Shown: one piece after another, positions 1-9,219 of the stretch | Position numbering within the stretch: the stretch's first letter is position 1 | Layout: the number at the start of each line of letters is the position of its first letter | Assembly (NCBI GenBank): GCA_026705925.1 | Contig: JAPOZT010000008.1 | Location: 1-64,000, forward strand | Direction: 5' to 3' | DNA: 64,000 nucleotides | Source: Gemmatimonadota bacterium | GTDB lineage: Bacteria > JAAXHH01 | Made by a program: the position numbers and the translations under genes | The notes under the pieces: generated by a model | The model's database searches: none | The model's input: the letters and a program-made list of their open reading frames with translations, nothing else | Told to the model about the DNA's origin: nothing

Positions 1-1
1 C

Positions 2-685
2 GACGTCGGCCGGTTGCTGGACCGGCTCGATCATCACGGCATCCGGGAAGACACCCTGGTGGTCTTCCTGAGCGACAACGGTTTCAGCCTGGGACACCAC
101 GGGTTCTGGGGCAAGGGCAACGGAACCAGCCCGTTGAACATGTACGAGAACTCCATTCGGGTGCCTGCGCTCGTCAGCCACCCCGGACGCCTGCCCGAAG
201 GCGCCGTGCAGCCGGCGATGATCAGCGCCTACGATTTCATGCCCACGCTCCTGTCCTACCTGGATCTGCCCGTGCCCTGGGACCGCAACCTGCCGGGGCG
301 TAACGCCCTGGACGCCTGGATGTGCGGGGCGGCACGGGACGAGGCGTCCGACGCCGGCCGGGACCACGTCGTGGTATTCGACGAATACGGCGGCACGCGC
401 ATGATCCGCACCGAATCGTGGAAATACATACACCGGTATCCCGACGGACCCGACGAACTGTACGACCTGGAAAACGATCCCGACGAACGGGCGAATCTTG
501 CGGACGATGCCGGTTATGCCGGCAGGCGCCGGTCGCTCCACGGCGAGTTGGAGGGCTGGTTCGAACGTTATGCCGACCCGGACCGGGACGGCCGCACCAG
601 GCCGGTCTCCGGCGCCGGTCAGCTGCGACCCGTGGGCGGCGCATGGGATGGCGAATCGCCGGATTTCGAACAACTGAAATTGTGA
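2..685 (+). CDS. Sulfatase, C-terminal part (5' end outside window)
   Basis: The reading frame is open from the first base, so the gene is truncated by the window edge. About 227 residues are visible. Residues SDNG (after VVFL) match the sulfatase metal-binding Asp-Asn pair near the end of the alkaline-phosphatase-like fold. The C-terminal LYDLENDPDERANL is the usual sulfatase ending. The N-terminal half, with the Cys or Ser converted to formylglycine, is not in view, so substrate and activity cannot be judged. It probably hydrolyses a sulfate ester of a carbohydrate or small organic molecule. No signal peptide can be assessed. The next gene starts 11 bases after the stop, so an operon with the sugar isomerase is likely. 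Confidence 0.9.
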   Translation, partial: DVGRLLDRLDHHGIREDTLVVFLSDNGFSLGHHGFWGKGNGTSPLNMYENSIRVPALVSHPGRLPEGAVQPAMISAYDFMPTLLSYLDLPVPWDRNLPGRNALDAWMCGAARDEASDAGRDHVVVFDEYGGTRMIRTESWKYIHRYPDGPDELYDLENDPDERANLADDAGYAGRRRSLHGELEGWFERYADPDRDGRTRPVSGAGQLRPVGGAWDGESPDFEQLKL

Positions 686-696
686 AGGAGAACTCA

Positions 697-1458
697 ATGG
701 CTGCCACCAAAATCGCCGTTACGCTCTATACGTTGCGCGACTTCGTGCAGACGCCGGCCGACATCGCGGACACCCTGAAGAAAGTCAAGTCCATCGGTTA
801 TGACCATATTCAGCTTTCGGCCCTCGGTCCCATCGATCCCGCGGAACTCGGCAGCATGATCCGCGACGCCGGCCTGCACGTCTGTGCCACGCACGTGCCC
901 TTCGAACGGCTGCAGAACGAACCGAATCAAGTCATCGAGGAACACCACCTCTGGGGTTGCGAGCATATTGCCGTCGGGTCCATGCCGCGGTCCTACTGGG
1001 ACGATCCGGACGGGTTCTCCCGGTTCGCGGTGGACGCGTCGGTCGTGGCGCTCAGGCTGAAGAAAGCCGGCATGTCCTTCAGCTACCACAATCACCATAC
1101 GGAACTCGTGCGAGTCGGCGACCGGACGGGCCTGGCCATCCTGGTGGAGGACAGCGACCCCGCCCTGTGCTTCGAGATCGACACCTACTGGATCCAGTAC
1201 GGCGGAGGCGATCCGATTCACTGGATCGAACGGGTAAGCAACCGGTGCCCGGTCATCCACTTTAAGGACCTGGGCGTGTCGGGCAGGGAGCAGGTAATGG
1301 CCGAGATCGGTGAGGGGAACATGAACTGGCCCGGCATCGTCGCCGCCTGCGAGACCGCCGGGGCCCAGTGGTACGTGGTCGAGCAGGATACCTGCGCCGG
1401 TGATCCCTTCGACAGTATCGCCATCAGCTATCGCAACATGAACGCCATGGGACTGTGA
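697..1458 (+). CDS. Sugar phosphate isomerase/epimerase (xylose isomerase-like TIM barrel)
   Basis: The product is 253 residues. The start is the ATG at 697, preceded by AAGGAG; a longer open frame upstream overlaps the sulfatase and is not used. The sequence fits the AP endonuclease 2/xylose isomerase-like TIM-barrel family: YHNHH near the middle, EIDTYW with an acidic metal ligand, HFKD, EIGEGNMNW, and a late VVEQD. These are the usual positions of the metal-binding His, Glu and Asp residues. The family isomerises or epimerises sugars or inositol derivatives; the substrate is unknown here. It is soluble with no signal peptide. It lies between a sulfatase and an SDR in one orientation, suggesting a small carbohydrate-catabolic operon. 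Confidence 0.88.
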   Translation: MAATKIAVTLYTLRDFVQTPADIADTLKKVKSIGYDHIQLSALGPIDPAELGSMIRDAGLHVCATHVPFERLQNEPNQVIEEHHLWGCEHIAVGSMPRSYWDDPDGFSRFAVDASVVALRLKKAGMSFSYHNHHTELVRVGDRTGLAILVEDSDPALCFEIDTYWIQYGGGDPIHWIERVSNRCPVIHFKDLGVSGREQVMAEIGEGNMNWPGIVAACETAGAQWYVVEQDTCAGDPFDSIAISYRNMNAMGL

Positions 1459-1498
1459 AACAGCTTCCGGTCACCACGTATACCGGTACGAGGACAAC

Positions 1499-2278
1499 AT
1501 GATCGACCTTTCAGGCAAGACGGCCCTCATCAGCGGTTCCTCCCGCGGGATCGGCAAAGGGATCGCACTGGAAATGGCACACGCCGGGGCGGACGTCGCC
1601 GTCAACTACTTCCGACACCGGGACGACGGCGAGGCCGTAGCGGACGAAATCCGCGCCATGGGGCGGCGGGCGGTCGTCATCGGCGCGGACGCGTCGGACC
1701 GGTCCGCCGTGGACGAGATGGTGGAACGGACTGCCGAGGATCTCGGCGGGCCCGATATCGTCGTGGCCAACGCCTACTATTCCACGCGGGAGCCTTTTCT
1801 CGAGATGGACGTGGATGAACTGCGGAAAACCTACGATGTCAGCCTCTTCGGTGCCTTCCACGTCGCCCAGGCCGGTGCCCGGAAGATGGCGGCCGGGGGG
1901 AAGGGCGGCAGCATCCTCTTCATCAGTTCGGTCATGTCCTTCCTGCCTTTCCCTACGTCGCTCGCCTACTCTTCGGCCAAGGCCGGCATGAACCACATGG
2001 CGGCCATCATCGCCCTGGAGCTGCTGGAGCACCGCATCCGCGTGAACGTGATCGAACCCGGGTGGACCGACACGCCCGGCGAGCGCCAGTACTCCACGGA
2101 GCAGGAACTCGAGGAGGGCGGCAGGAGGCTTCCCTGGGGCCGGATGGGCACCATCGAGGACCTGGGCAAGGCCGCTACCTTTCTTTGTTCTGACGCCGCG
2201 GACTACATCACCGGGGAAGTCCTGCGCGTAGACGGTGGATTCTGGCTGAAGCGCGGGACGGCCTCCATCAAAGAGTGA
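1499..2278 (+). CDS. Short-chain dehydrogenase/reductase (SDR)
   Basis: The product is 259 residues, a classical SDR length. The NAD(P)-binding motif GSSRGIG lies near residue 13. The catalytic Ser is in ISSV and the Tyr/Lys in YSSAK, and the C-terminal segment ITGEVLRVDGG is typical of the family. It should oxidise an alcohol or reduce a ketone with NAD(P); the substrate cannot be deduced. One oddity is the segment VVANAYYS, where most classical SDRs have NNAG. The start ATG has GAGGA just upstream. It probably belongs to the same operon as the sulfatase and the sugar isomerase. Confidence 0.9.
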   Translation: MIDLSGKTALISGSSRGIGKGIALEMAHAGADVAVNYFRHRDDGEAVADEIRAMGRRAVVIGADASDRSAVDEMVERTAEDLGGPDIVVANAYYSTREPFLEMDVDELRKTYDVSLFGAFHVAQAGARKMAAGGKGGSILFISSVMSFLPFPTSLAYSSAKAGMNHMAAIIALELLEHRIRVNVIEPGWTDTPGERQYSTEQELEEGGRRLPWGRMGTIEDLGKAATFLCSDAADYITGEVLRVDGGFWLKRGTASIKE

Positions 2279-2330
2279 TTTACAGCGCGGACGGGCTGGA
2301 TCACTCGGGCCAAGCCCGCATAGGGCCGGG

Positions 2331-2416
2331 GCTGCCCCGGCCAGGCCAGGACTGCCCAGGCCGGGCATGACCAGACTTAAACATGCCAGACCAGGCTAGA
2401 CCAGGCATGACCAAGC
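2331..2416 (+). repeat. Degenerate short direct repeats between SDR and membrane-protein gene
   Basis: The gap and the first codons of the next gene are built from imperfect copies of CCAGGC and GGCATGACCA; the latter occurs near 2364 and 2404. The repeats run across the start region of the downstream gene, so the start codon there is uncertain (2383 or 2407). No terminator with a T-run was seen. Confidence 0.5.
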
Positions 2417-4356
2417 TGACCACGAAACCCATTTCCCTTAAAACCGCCGCCCTGGGTCTGGCCTTCGCCTGCTTCGTCGCCTTCTGGGGACAGTACGCCT
2501 CCGCACAGCTTAACTACAACTATCTGACCTTCCCCCAGATGCCGCTGTGCCTGGTCATTCCCTTCGTCTTCCTGGTCCTTCTTCCGAACGTACTGATCCG
2601 CGCCATAGACCGGGACGCCGGGCTCACGAGGCCGGAACTCCTGGTCGTCTTCGCCATGGGGATGATCGGGGCCATGGTCCCCGACTGGGGCATGGTCCGC
2701 TATCTCATCAGCGTCATCACCGCGCCGCACTACTTCGCCAGCCCGGAGAACCAGTGGGAGGCGCACTTCTTCGCTTACCTGCCGGAATGGGCGGTCATTC
2801 CCAATGACAAGGGGCAGGTTTCCGATTTCTTCGCGGGACGGCCATCCGGTCTGCCCATACCCTGGCAGGACTGGGTCATCCCGCTCTTCTGGTGGATGTC
2901 GGCCCTGGGCGCGCTGCTCTTCATCGGCGCCTGCCTCGTCGTGATCTTCCGGAAGCAGTGGGTGGAACACGAACGGCTTCAGTTTCCCATGGGCGAGGTG
3001 GTGCTGCGCCTGCTCGAGACCGAACAAGGCGCATCCGGGCCGTCCGGAAGGTGGCCGGCCCTCTTCGGGAACCGGCTGTTCCAGGTCGGTTTCGCGGCCA
3101 GCCTGGCCGTCATGTCCTGGAACATCATCGGCTTCTGGGACGTGCTGCCCCACATCCCCCTTCCCGGTCCGGTATTCAACGTGGTCATCGATCCGGCCTA
3201 CCCGCCCATCGCCATCCGGCTCGTGCCCTACGTGCTGTGTTTCGCCTTCTTCGTCAACGTCGAGATCCTCTTCAGCGTCTGGTTCTTCCAGGTGCTGGGC
3301 ATCCTGGAAACCGGTCTGCTCAACCGTTTCGGCGTGGTTTCTCCCGCGGAGACGATCGTGCCCCGCGGCCTGGTGTCCATCCAGTTCTGCGGCGGACTGA
3401 TCATGTTCGCCCTGATCAGCGTCTGGATGGCCCGGAAACACATCCGAAACGTCCTTCGCAAGTCCCTCGGCAGAGAGAACGACCTGCGCGACGAGAACGA
3501 AATGTTCTCCTACCGCACGGCGGTCATCGGCCTGCTGCTGGGTCTGCTCTTCATGACTGCCTGGCTGCACGCCATCGGGTTCACCGTCCCCGTCGCCCTG
3601 CTCTTCCTGTTCCTCCTGCTGGTCTTCTACTTCGGCATCGCGCGCATCCTCGCCGAAGCAGGCCTGATCAACCTCGACCTGCCGATCAACGCCCACGCCT
3701 TCACGGTGGGGATGATGGGTTCGGCCAACCTGTCGGGGTCGACGCTGACGGGTCTCGGACTGACCAACGCCTTCGCGCGGAACTGGCGGACCTTTACGAT
3801 GGTCGGGCTTTCACACGTCGCCTTCTGGCGGAACTATCTCGGGGAGAACCGCGGACGGCTGTTCCTGCTCGTGATGCTCGCGTTCGTCTGCGGGTCGGCG
3901 ATTTCGTCGGGGTACGTCGTCTACTCAGGTTACGCGGAGGGGGCGGACAACCTGCATATCAACCTGCGCAACACGGGGAACCTGTTCTTTGACCTGGTAG
4001 TGAAGTGGATGAAGAACGCCACGCAGGTCACCGCCCTCGAAATCCTGTTTCTAACGGTCGGCATGGCCGTAAGCAGCCTGCTGGCCCTGGGCCGGTACCT
4101 CTTCTACTGGTGGCCGCTCAATCCCATCGGGTTCGCCATCGGGGCCTCGGCGCCCATACGGGGGCTCACCTTCACCCTCTTCGTCGCCTGGCTCGTTCAG
4201 GTCATCCTGCTCCGCATCGGCGGCGTAAGGCTGTACCGGAAAGCGCAACCGCTGTTCCTGGGCATCCTCGTCGGATACGTAGTCGGGGTCCTGGCCGCCT
4301 ACATCGTCGATACGATTTACTTCCCGGACACGCCGCACATCACCGAGATCTTCTAG
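2407..4356 (+). CDS. Large multi-pass membrane protein, DUF6785/DUF6784-like
   Basis: The product is about 649 residues (657 if the ATG at 2383 is used). It has roughly a dozen hydrophobic segments, beginning with one near the N-terminus. Conserved-looking blocks are ENQWEAHFF, DWVIPLFWW, VEHERLQFP and the stretch around RILAEAGLINLDLP, all of which recur in the paralogue at 4363-6321. From memory the architecture matches proteins described as DUF6785 (N-terminal) plus DUF6784 (C-terminal), common in uncultivated lineages. The fold has a transporter-like look, but no substrate can be named. It is the last plus-strand gene of the first cluster and ends 6 bases from the stop of its paralogue. 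Confidence 0.8.
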   Translation: MTKLTTKPISLKTAALGLAFACFVAFWGQYASAQLNYNYLTFPQMPLCLVIPFVFLVLLPNVLIRAIDRDAGLTRPELLVVFAMGMIGAMVPDWGMVRYLISVITAPHYFASPENQWEAHFFAYLPEWAVIPNDKGQVSDFFAGRPSGLPIPWQDWVIPLFWWMSALGALLFIGACLVVIFRKQWVEHERLQFPMGEVVLRLLETEQGASGPSGRWPALFGNRLFQVGFAASLAVMSWNIIGFWDVLPHIPLPGPVFNVVIDPAYPPIAIRLVPYVLCFAFFVNVEILFSVWFFQVLGILETGLLNRFGVVSPAETIVPRGLVSIQFCGGLIMFALISVWMARKHIRNVLRKSLGRENDLRDENEMFSYRTAVIGLLLGLLFMTAWLHAIGFTVPVALLFLFLLLVFYFGIARILAEAGLINLDLPINAHAFTVGMMGSANLSGSTLTGLGLTNAFARNWRTFTMVGLSHVAFWRNYLGENRGRLFLLVMLAFVCGSAISSGYVVYSGYAEGADNLHINLRNTGNLFFDLVVKWMKNATQVTALEILFLTVGMAVSSLLALGRYLFYWWPLNPIGFAIGASAPIRGLTFTLFVAWLVQVILLRIGGVRLYRKAQPLFLGILVGYVVGVLAAYIVDTIYFPDTPHITEIF

Positions 4357-4362
4357 GCAGGC

Positions 4363-6321
4363 CTACCAGTTGTGCACGTTGTGACCCTGGCCCGGGAACC
4401 AGATAACATCGACGACCAGCGAGAGGGTCACGCCCGCCGCGTAACCCAGCAGCACGCCGATCACCGCCGGCTGCATCCTCCGGTACATTTCGAACCCGCC
4501 CAGGCGCAGCAGCAGCGCCTTGATCAGCCAGATCGTGAAGATCGATGTGATTTCGAAGTTGATGATGTCCGCGAAGGCTACGACGTAGCCGATGGGATGG
4601 AGGGGCCAGCCCGGGAAGCGGTACTGCATGAACAGGAGACCCGTGGTGATCCCGGCGCCCAGGAAAAGGAAGTAGATCTCCTCGTAGGACAGGGTATAGG
4701 GATTGTTGAACCACGTGGCCAACTGGTCGTAGAACCCTTCCGCCCTGAGCGGCGCGAAATCATGGGCGCCCGTCCCGGATGCCCCGGCGTAGATCGTATA
4801 GCCGTTCGTGACGATGAAGGTCAGCACCAGCACCGCGCCGACCACGGCGAACAGGCCCTTCCTGGACCGGGTAAACCCTTCGGAGACCTTCAGGCCGTGT
4901 ATCAGTGACGAAAGACCGATTCCCCGGTGGTTATGGGAGATGGCGTGGGTGAGTCCCAGGGCCGTGAGATTCGAGGGCGAGAGGTTGGTCGATCCGATGA
5001 CGCCCACCGTCATTTCGTTCGAATTGACCGGCAGGTCGAGAAAGACCAGCCCGGTCTCGGCGACGATGCGCGTGACGCCGATATACAGCGCCAGGGTAAT
5101 CGCAAGGAAGAGTACTGCCACGTCGACCGACATGCCCATGCGGTTCAACCAGAACAGCAGGTAGCCCAGGCCCCCTGCTAGTCCCAGCAATGCCGTGCGG
5201 TAGGACAGCAGTTCCCTGGAGTCGTCGAGTTCGGGCGCCCGTCCGATGGCCTTTCGCCACACGGCCTTCAGGTGATGCCTCCCGATCCATAGTCCCCAGA
5301 GCACGAATACCCAGAATCCGCCGAAATGCTGGGTCTTCACGATAAACTGGGAGCCGCCCGCCATGCCGGACGCCGATACGCCCAGCTGGTTGAGCAGGCT
5401 GATTTCCAGCAGTGCGATGAGGTGGAAGAACCATATGCTGAAGAGCACCTTGAGGTCGGCGAAGTAGGCGAAGCACATCATGAAGATGTTGAACTGCACC
5501 TGGGTCTCGGGAACGGATTGCGCCAGCTGGATCTGCGTTCGGAAGGGCGCGCCGACGGGTATGGCCGGCACGTATCCGAAATAGGCCAGGCAGTTCCAGG
5601 CCAGCAGGGCGAACGTGAGCCCGAATCCCACCTGGAAGTACCGGTTCGTCATGAACGCCGGCACCAGACCGCCCCGGGTCGTTCCCTCGATGAGCATCGA
5701 AGGTATCTGTACCGCGGGGAAGGACAGCCGCTCGTGCTCGACCCACTGCCGGCGGAAAACCACCGCAATGCAGGCCATGACCAGGAACAGCGCCGCAAGC
5801 ATGCACATCCACCAGAAGAGGGGAACGATCCAGTCGAGCCACAGCAGGACGCTCTGGCCGGCGCCTTCGTAGAACCCCGTCGCGGCCCCGAGGTCGTCCC
5901 GGACGACCAGCCAGCCCGGCAGATGGGGGAAGAAGGTATCCGCCCACTGGTTCTCCGGCGTGGCGTAGTAGAACGGTGATGCCAGGATGCCGACGAAGTA
6001 GTCCACGAAGGCCTTGCCCGGTATCGTCGACGAAACAAGGCAGAAGAGGAAGAGCACGGCCAGTTCACCCGCCGAAAACGCTTGTTCGGGCCGCCACCTG
6101 CGCAGGGGGATCTGCACGCAGAAGATCACGACGAGAAAGGAAACCAGCGCCGCGATCGAGAGATGGCTCAGGGTGAGCCTCGGGCCGTGCATGACGTAAT
6201 TGGTGTGGGGCGTCCAGATCGCGATGAACACGGCGAGCGCGCTGCCCAGGATGAGCACCCGGGGGGTCAGGCCGTTCGCGGTTTGGGTGGGAGGTGAAAC
6301 CTGGTTTGAATCGGTCGGCAT
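4363..6321 (-). CDS. Large multi-pass membrane protein, DUF6785/DUF6784-like (paralogue of 2407-4356)
   Basis: The product is 652 residues with many transmembrane segments. Matching blocks to the convergent neighbour are ENQWADTFFP, DWIVPLFWW, VEHERLSFP and RIVAETGLVFLDLP, in the same order and spacing, so the two are paralogues. Divergence is considerable outside these blocks, so the duplication is not recent. The role is unknown; a transporter or permease-like function is an inference from the many helices. It is transcribed away from the sdh operon and shares that operon's upstream region. Confidence 0.8.
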   Translation of the reverse strand: MPTDSNQVSPPTQTANGLTPRVLILGSALAVFIAIWTPHTNYVMHGPRLTLSHLSIAALVSFLVVIFCVQIPLRRWRPEQAFSAGELAVLFLFCLVSSTIPGKAFVDYFVGILASPFYYATPENQWADTFFPHLPGWLVVRDDLGAATGFYEGAGQSVLLWLDWIVPLFWWMCMLAALFLVMACIAVVFRRQWVEHERLSFPAVQIPSMLIEGTTRGGLVPAFMTNRYFQVGFGLTFALLAWNCLAYFGYVPAIPVGAPFRTQIQLAQSVPETQVQFNIFMMCFAYFADLKVLFSIWFFHLIALLEISLLNQLGVSASGMAGGSQFIVKTQHFGGFWVFVLWGLWIGRHHLKAVWRKAIGRAPELDDSRELLSYRTALLGLAGGLGYLLFWLNRMGMSVDVAVLFLAITLALYIGVTRIVAETGLVFLDLPVNSNEMTVGVIGSTNLSPSNLTALGLTHAISHNHRGIGLSSLIHGLKVSEGFTRSRKGLFAVVGAVLVLTFIVTNGYTIYAGASGTGAHDFAPLRAEGFYDQLATWFNNPYTLSYEEIYFLFLGAGITTGLLFMQYRFPGWPLHPIGYVVAFADIINFEITSIFTIWLIKALLLRLGGFEMYRRMQPAVIGVLLGYAAGVTLSLVVDVIWFPGQGHNVHNW

Positions 6322-6468
6322 CTGGGGACGTTGATTCCAAAACTAAGGGGTGAACCGATACGCATGGCGTGCTGGGACGGCGTCGCGAACACGGGTTTTC
6401 AATATATCCCCGTACCGCCGTTTTCGGCTAATGTTTTATGCGGGCATATGGGGTCGAAAACCGCCGGG

Positions 6469-6506
6469 ACGGGTCTCGCGGCCATGGCATGCAGACCCGT
6501 TTTTTT
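6469..6506 (+). terminator. Intrinsic terminator-like hairpin upstream of sdh operon
   Basis: An 8-base perfect stem, ACGGGTCT (6469-6476) with AGACCCGT (6493-6500), encloses a 16-base loop and is followed by seven T residues. It is correctly oriented for plus-strand transcription and lies about 95 bases before the sdhC start. No plus-strand gene lies between it and the divergent gene start at 6321, so it could attenuate a transcript starting further upstream. Alternatively it could shield the operon from read-through. Confidence 0.65.
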
Positions 6507-6509
6507 CTA

Positions 6510-6538
6510 TTGCCTTGCGGCCGCTCATCATCTACTTT
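6510..6538 (+). promoter_or_regulatory. Possible sdh promoter
   Basis: TTGCCT at 6510-6515 and TACTTT at 6533-6538 are separated by 17 bases and lie just after the hairpin. Matches to the sigma-70 consensus are modest, so this is a weak call. The rest of the 280-base gap holds no convincing gene. Confidence 0.25.
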
Positions 6539-6601
6539 GCGCTAATGTGTTTTATCTGTGAAATTCGGCCGATTCACGATCTGGTTTCAAGAGGATAACC
6601 T

Positions 6602-7405
6602 ATGTCGACAACCGGTGTTTCGCTGAAGACCAGCGGTTTCGGCCAGACGCGCCGCAGAGACGCCTGGTGGGTGCAGCAGTTGGTGACATTGGGCGTGTTC
6701 TCCGCCTTCGTCGTCTACTCCACGTGGGCGGCCTTCCAGGGCGAGTTCTACGCCTGGGGGCCCTATCTTTCGCCCTTCTATTCACCCGAACTATTCGGCA
6801 GTTCGTCCCATGCCCTGTTCGGTCCCAGGCCCGAATGGTGGCCGGCCATGCTCCCGTTCTCGCCGGCCTTCCTGATCCTCTGGGCGCCGGCCGGATTCCG
6901 CATCACCTGCTACTACTACCGGGGCGCCTACTACAAGGCCTTCTGGGCCGACCCGCCTTCATGCAGCGTTTCCGAACCGAGAAAGAAATACCGGGGCGAA
7001 CAGTCCTTTCCGCTCATACTCCAGAACATTCACCGGTACTTTCTCTACGCGGTGTTCATCATCTGGATCTTCCTGGCTCACGACGCGTGGAAGGCCCTGT
7101 GGTTCACGGACGCGGCGACCGGTGATACGACCTTCGGCATCGGAATCGGCACCCTGGTGTTGACCCTTAACGTCATCCTCCTGGGCGGCTACCAGTTCGG
7201 CTGCCACTCCCTGCGCCACCTGATCGGCGGCAACCTGGATCTCCTTTCGAAAGCGCCCGTGCGGCATGCGGGTTATAACTGCGTTTCGTGCCTGAACAGA
7301 GGACACATGAACTGGGCCTGGCTCAGCCTGATCTGGGTCGCATTCGCGGATGTATACGTACGCCTCGTGGCCATGGGCGTATGGACGGATTGGAGAATTC
7401 TTTAA
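6602..7405 (+). CDS. sdhC: Succinate dehydrogenase membrane anchor, Sdh1 type
   Basis: The product is 267 residues with about five transmembrane helices (approximately 27-44, 83-99, 136-158, 177-198 and 238-256). Length, gene order (anchor, flavoprotein, iron-sulfur) and the single large anchor match the actinobacterial Sdh1 type rather than the heme-b SdhC/SdhD pair. It should hold the quinone site and pass electrons between quinone and SdhB. Notable residues are H144, H160, C201-H202, H206, C227, C230 and H235. The mycobacterial Sdh1 complex has been reported to carry a membrane-embedded Rieske-type cluster, so these Cys/His residues are candidate ligands. The start has AAGAGGA upstream. 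The stop overlaps the sdhA start by one base. Confidence 0.85.
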   Translation: MSTTGVSLKTSGFGQTRRRDAWWVQQLVTLGVFSAFVVYSTWAAFQGEFYAWGPYLSPFYSPELFGSSSHALFGPRPEWWPAMLPFSPAFLILWAPAGFRITCYYYRGAYYKAFWADPPSCSVSEPRKKYRGEQSFPLILQNIHRYFLYAVFIIWIFLAHDAWKALWFTDAATGDTTFGIGIGTLVLTLNVILLGGYQFGCHSLRHLIGGNLDLLSKAPVRHAGYNCVSCLNRGHMNWAWLSLIWVAFADVYVRLVAMGVWTDWRIL

Positions 7406-9219
7406 TGGCGGAATACCAGAGCCACGAACATGACGTGCTCGTGATCGGCGCCGGCGGCGCCGGACTCCGGGCGGCCATCGAAGCCTCGGCCGCCGGGGTA
7501 TCGGTGGGATTGGTTTGCAAGTCCCTGCTGGGCAAGGCCCATACGGTCATGGCCGAAGGCGGCGTGGCGGCGGCGCTGGCCAACGTGGACGACCGGGACG
7601 GATGGAGCGTCCACTTCGCCGACACCATGCGGGGCGGCCAGTACCTGAGCAACTGGCGCATGGCCGAATTGCACGCCCGGGAGGCGCCGGACCGCGTACG
7701 GGAGCTGGAAGCCTGGGGCGCCCTTTTCGACCGGACGACCGACGGCCGCATCCTGCAGCGCAACTTCGGCGGCCACAAATATCCCCGTCTCGCCCACGTG
7801 GGCGACCGCACCGGCCTGGAAATGATCCGCACCCTCCAGGACTACGGGATCCACCAGGGCATGGAAGTGTACATGGAGCACGCCATCGTGGCCCTGTTGA
7901 AGGACGGCGACCGGGTCGTGGGCGCCTTCGGCTACGACCGTGAGCGGGGACGGTTCCGGGTCTTCCGCGCGAAGGCGGTCATCCTGGCCACGGGAGGCAT
8001 CGGCCGGGCCTTCAAGATCACGAGCAACAGCTGGGAATACACGGGGGACGGCCACGGACTGGCCTACGACGCCGGGGCCGCGCTGCTGGACATGGAATTC
8101 GTGCAGTTCCATCCCACGGGCATGGTCTGGCCGCCGAGCGTGCGGGGCATCCTGGTCACGGAGGGCGTCCGCGGCGAGGGCGGCGTCCTGACGAACAGCG
8201 AAGGCAACCGGTTCATGTTCGACGACATCCCCGACCTCTACAAGAACTCGACGGCGGACAGCCCCGAAGAAGGTTGGATCTACACACAGGGCGACAAGGA
8301 AGCCCGCCGGCCGCCCGAACTGCTGACGAGAGACCACGTGGCCCGGTGTATCGTACGGGAAATCCGGGAAGGCCGCGGATCGCCCCACAACGGAGTCTAC
8401 CTCGACATTTCGTGGATCAGGGAGAAGCTCTCCAACGCCGAAGAGCATATCAAGCGCAAGCTGCCGAGCATGTACCACCAGTTCAAGCAGCTCGCCGACA
8501 TCGACATCACGAAGGAGGCCATGGAAGTGGGTCCCACGACCCACTACGTGATGGGCGGCGTGCTCGTGGACGCAGACACGCAGATGTCGACCGTGCCCGG
8601 ACTCTTTGCGGCCGGAGAATGCGCGGCGGGCCTGCACGGGGCCAACCGGCTGGGGGGAAATTCCCTTTCCGACCTGCTGGTCTTCGGCCAGCGCGCCGGC
8701 AAGTACGCCGCGGAGTTCGCGCGGGAGAACGGCAACGGCGCCATCGACGACGGACAGATCGACGCGGCCGTAAGCGAGACCCTGGCTCCCTTCGACCGCG
8801 AGCAAAGCGGCGAAAATCCCTTCGAGATTCAGTACGAATTGCAGGAACGGATGCAGGAACTCGTCGGCATCGTGCGCAACGAGGGCGACATGCAGCGGGC
8901 CCTCGAGGTCGTCAACGATCTGCGTCAGAGGGCCGAGAAAGTCTCCGTGGTCGGCAACCGCGAATACAACCCGGGATGGCACACCGCGCTGGACCTGAAG
9001 TTCCTGCTGATCGTCTCGGAGGCGGTTGCCCGGGCCGCGCTGGAAAGAAAGGAAAGCCGCGGCGCCCACTTCCGGGAAGACTACGAAGAAAAGGACGAAG
9101 CCTTCGGCAGCCTCAACGTCACCCAGCATAAAGGCTCCGACGGCGAGATGGTGATCAACCGCGTTCCGGTCACACCGCTCCGGGAGGACCTGGCAACGAT
9201 CATCGAGGAGAACAGATAA
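7405..9219 (+). CDS. sdhA: Succinate dehydrogenase/fumarate reductase flavoprotein subunit
   Basis: The product is 604 residues. The start is the ATG at 7405 in TAATG, overlapping the sdhC stop. The N-terminal FAD site is VIGAGGAGLRAA. The covalent flavin His is H46 in KAHTVMAEGG. Later family landmarks are FVQFHPTGM, HYVMGGV and GANRLGGNSLSD. It catalyses succinate/fumarate interconversion with SdhB and the SdhC anchor at the inner membrane face. Length agrees with the Sdh1-type flavoprotein. It is translationally coupled to both neighbours by one-base overlaps. Confidence 0.95.
   Translation: MAEYQSHEHDVLVIGAGGAGLRAAIEASAAGVSVGLVCKSLLGKAHTVMAEGGVAAALANVDDRDGWSVHFADTMRGGQYLSNWRMAELHAREAPDRVRELEAWGALFDRTTDGRILQRNFGGHKYPRLAHVGDRTGLEMIRTLQDYGIHQGMEVYMEHAIVALLKDGDRVVGAFGYDRERGRFRVFRAKAVILATGGIGRAFKITSNSWEYTGDGHGLAYDAGAALLDMEFVQFHPTGMVWPPSVRGILVTEGVRGEGGVLTNSEGNRFMFDDIPDLYKNSTADSPEEGWIYTQGDKEARRPPELLTRDHVARCIVREIREGRGSPHNGVYLDISWIREKLSNAEEHIKRKLPSMYHQFKQLADIDITKEAMEVGPTTHYVMGGVLVDADTQMSTVPGLFAAGECAAGLHGANRLGGNSLSDLLVFGQRAGKYAAEFARENGNGAIDDGQIDAAVSETLAPFDREQSGENPFEIQYELQERMQELVGIVRNEGDMQRALEVVNDLRQRAEKVSVVGNREYNPGWHTALDLKFLLIVSEAVARAALERKESRGAHFREDYEEKDEAFGSLNVTQHKGSDGEMVINRVPVTPLREDLATIIEENR

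Noticed and set aside
6331-6561. A 76-codon open frame upstream of sdhC
   Set aside because: It crosses the terminator hairpin, lacks a ribosome site and has no recognisable sequence.
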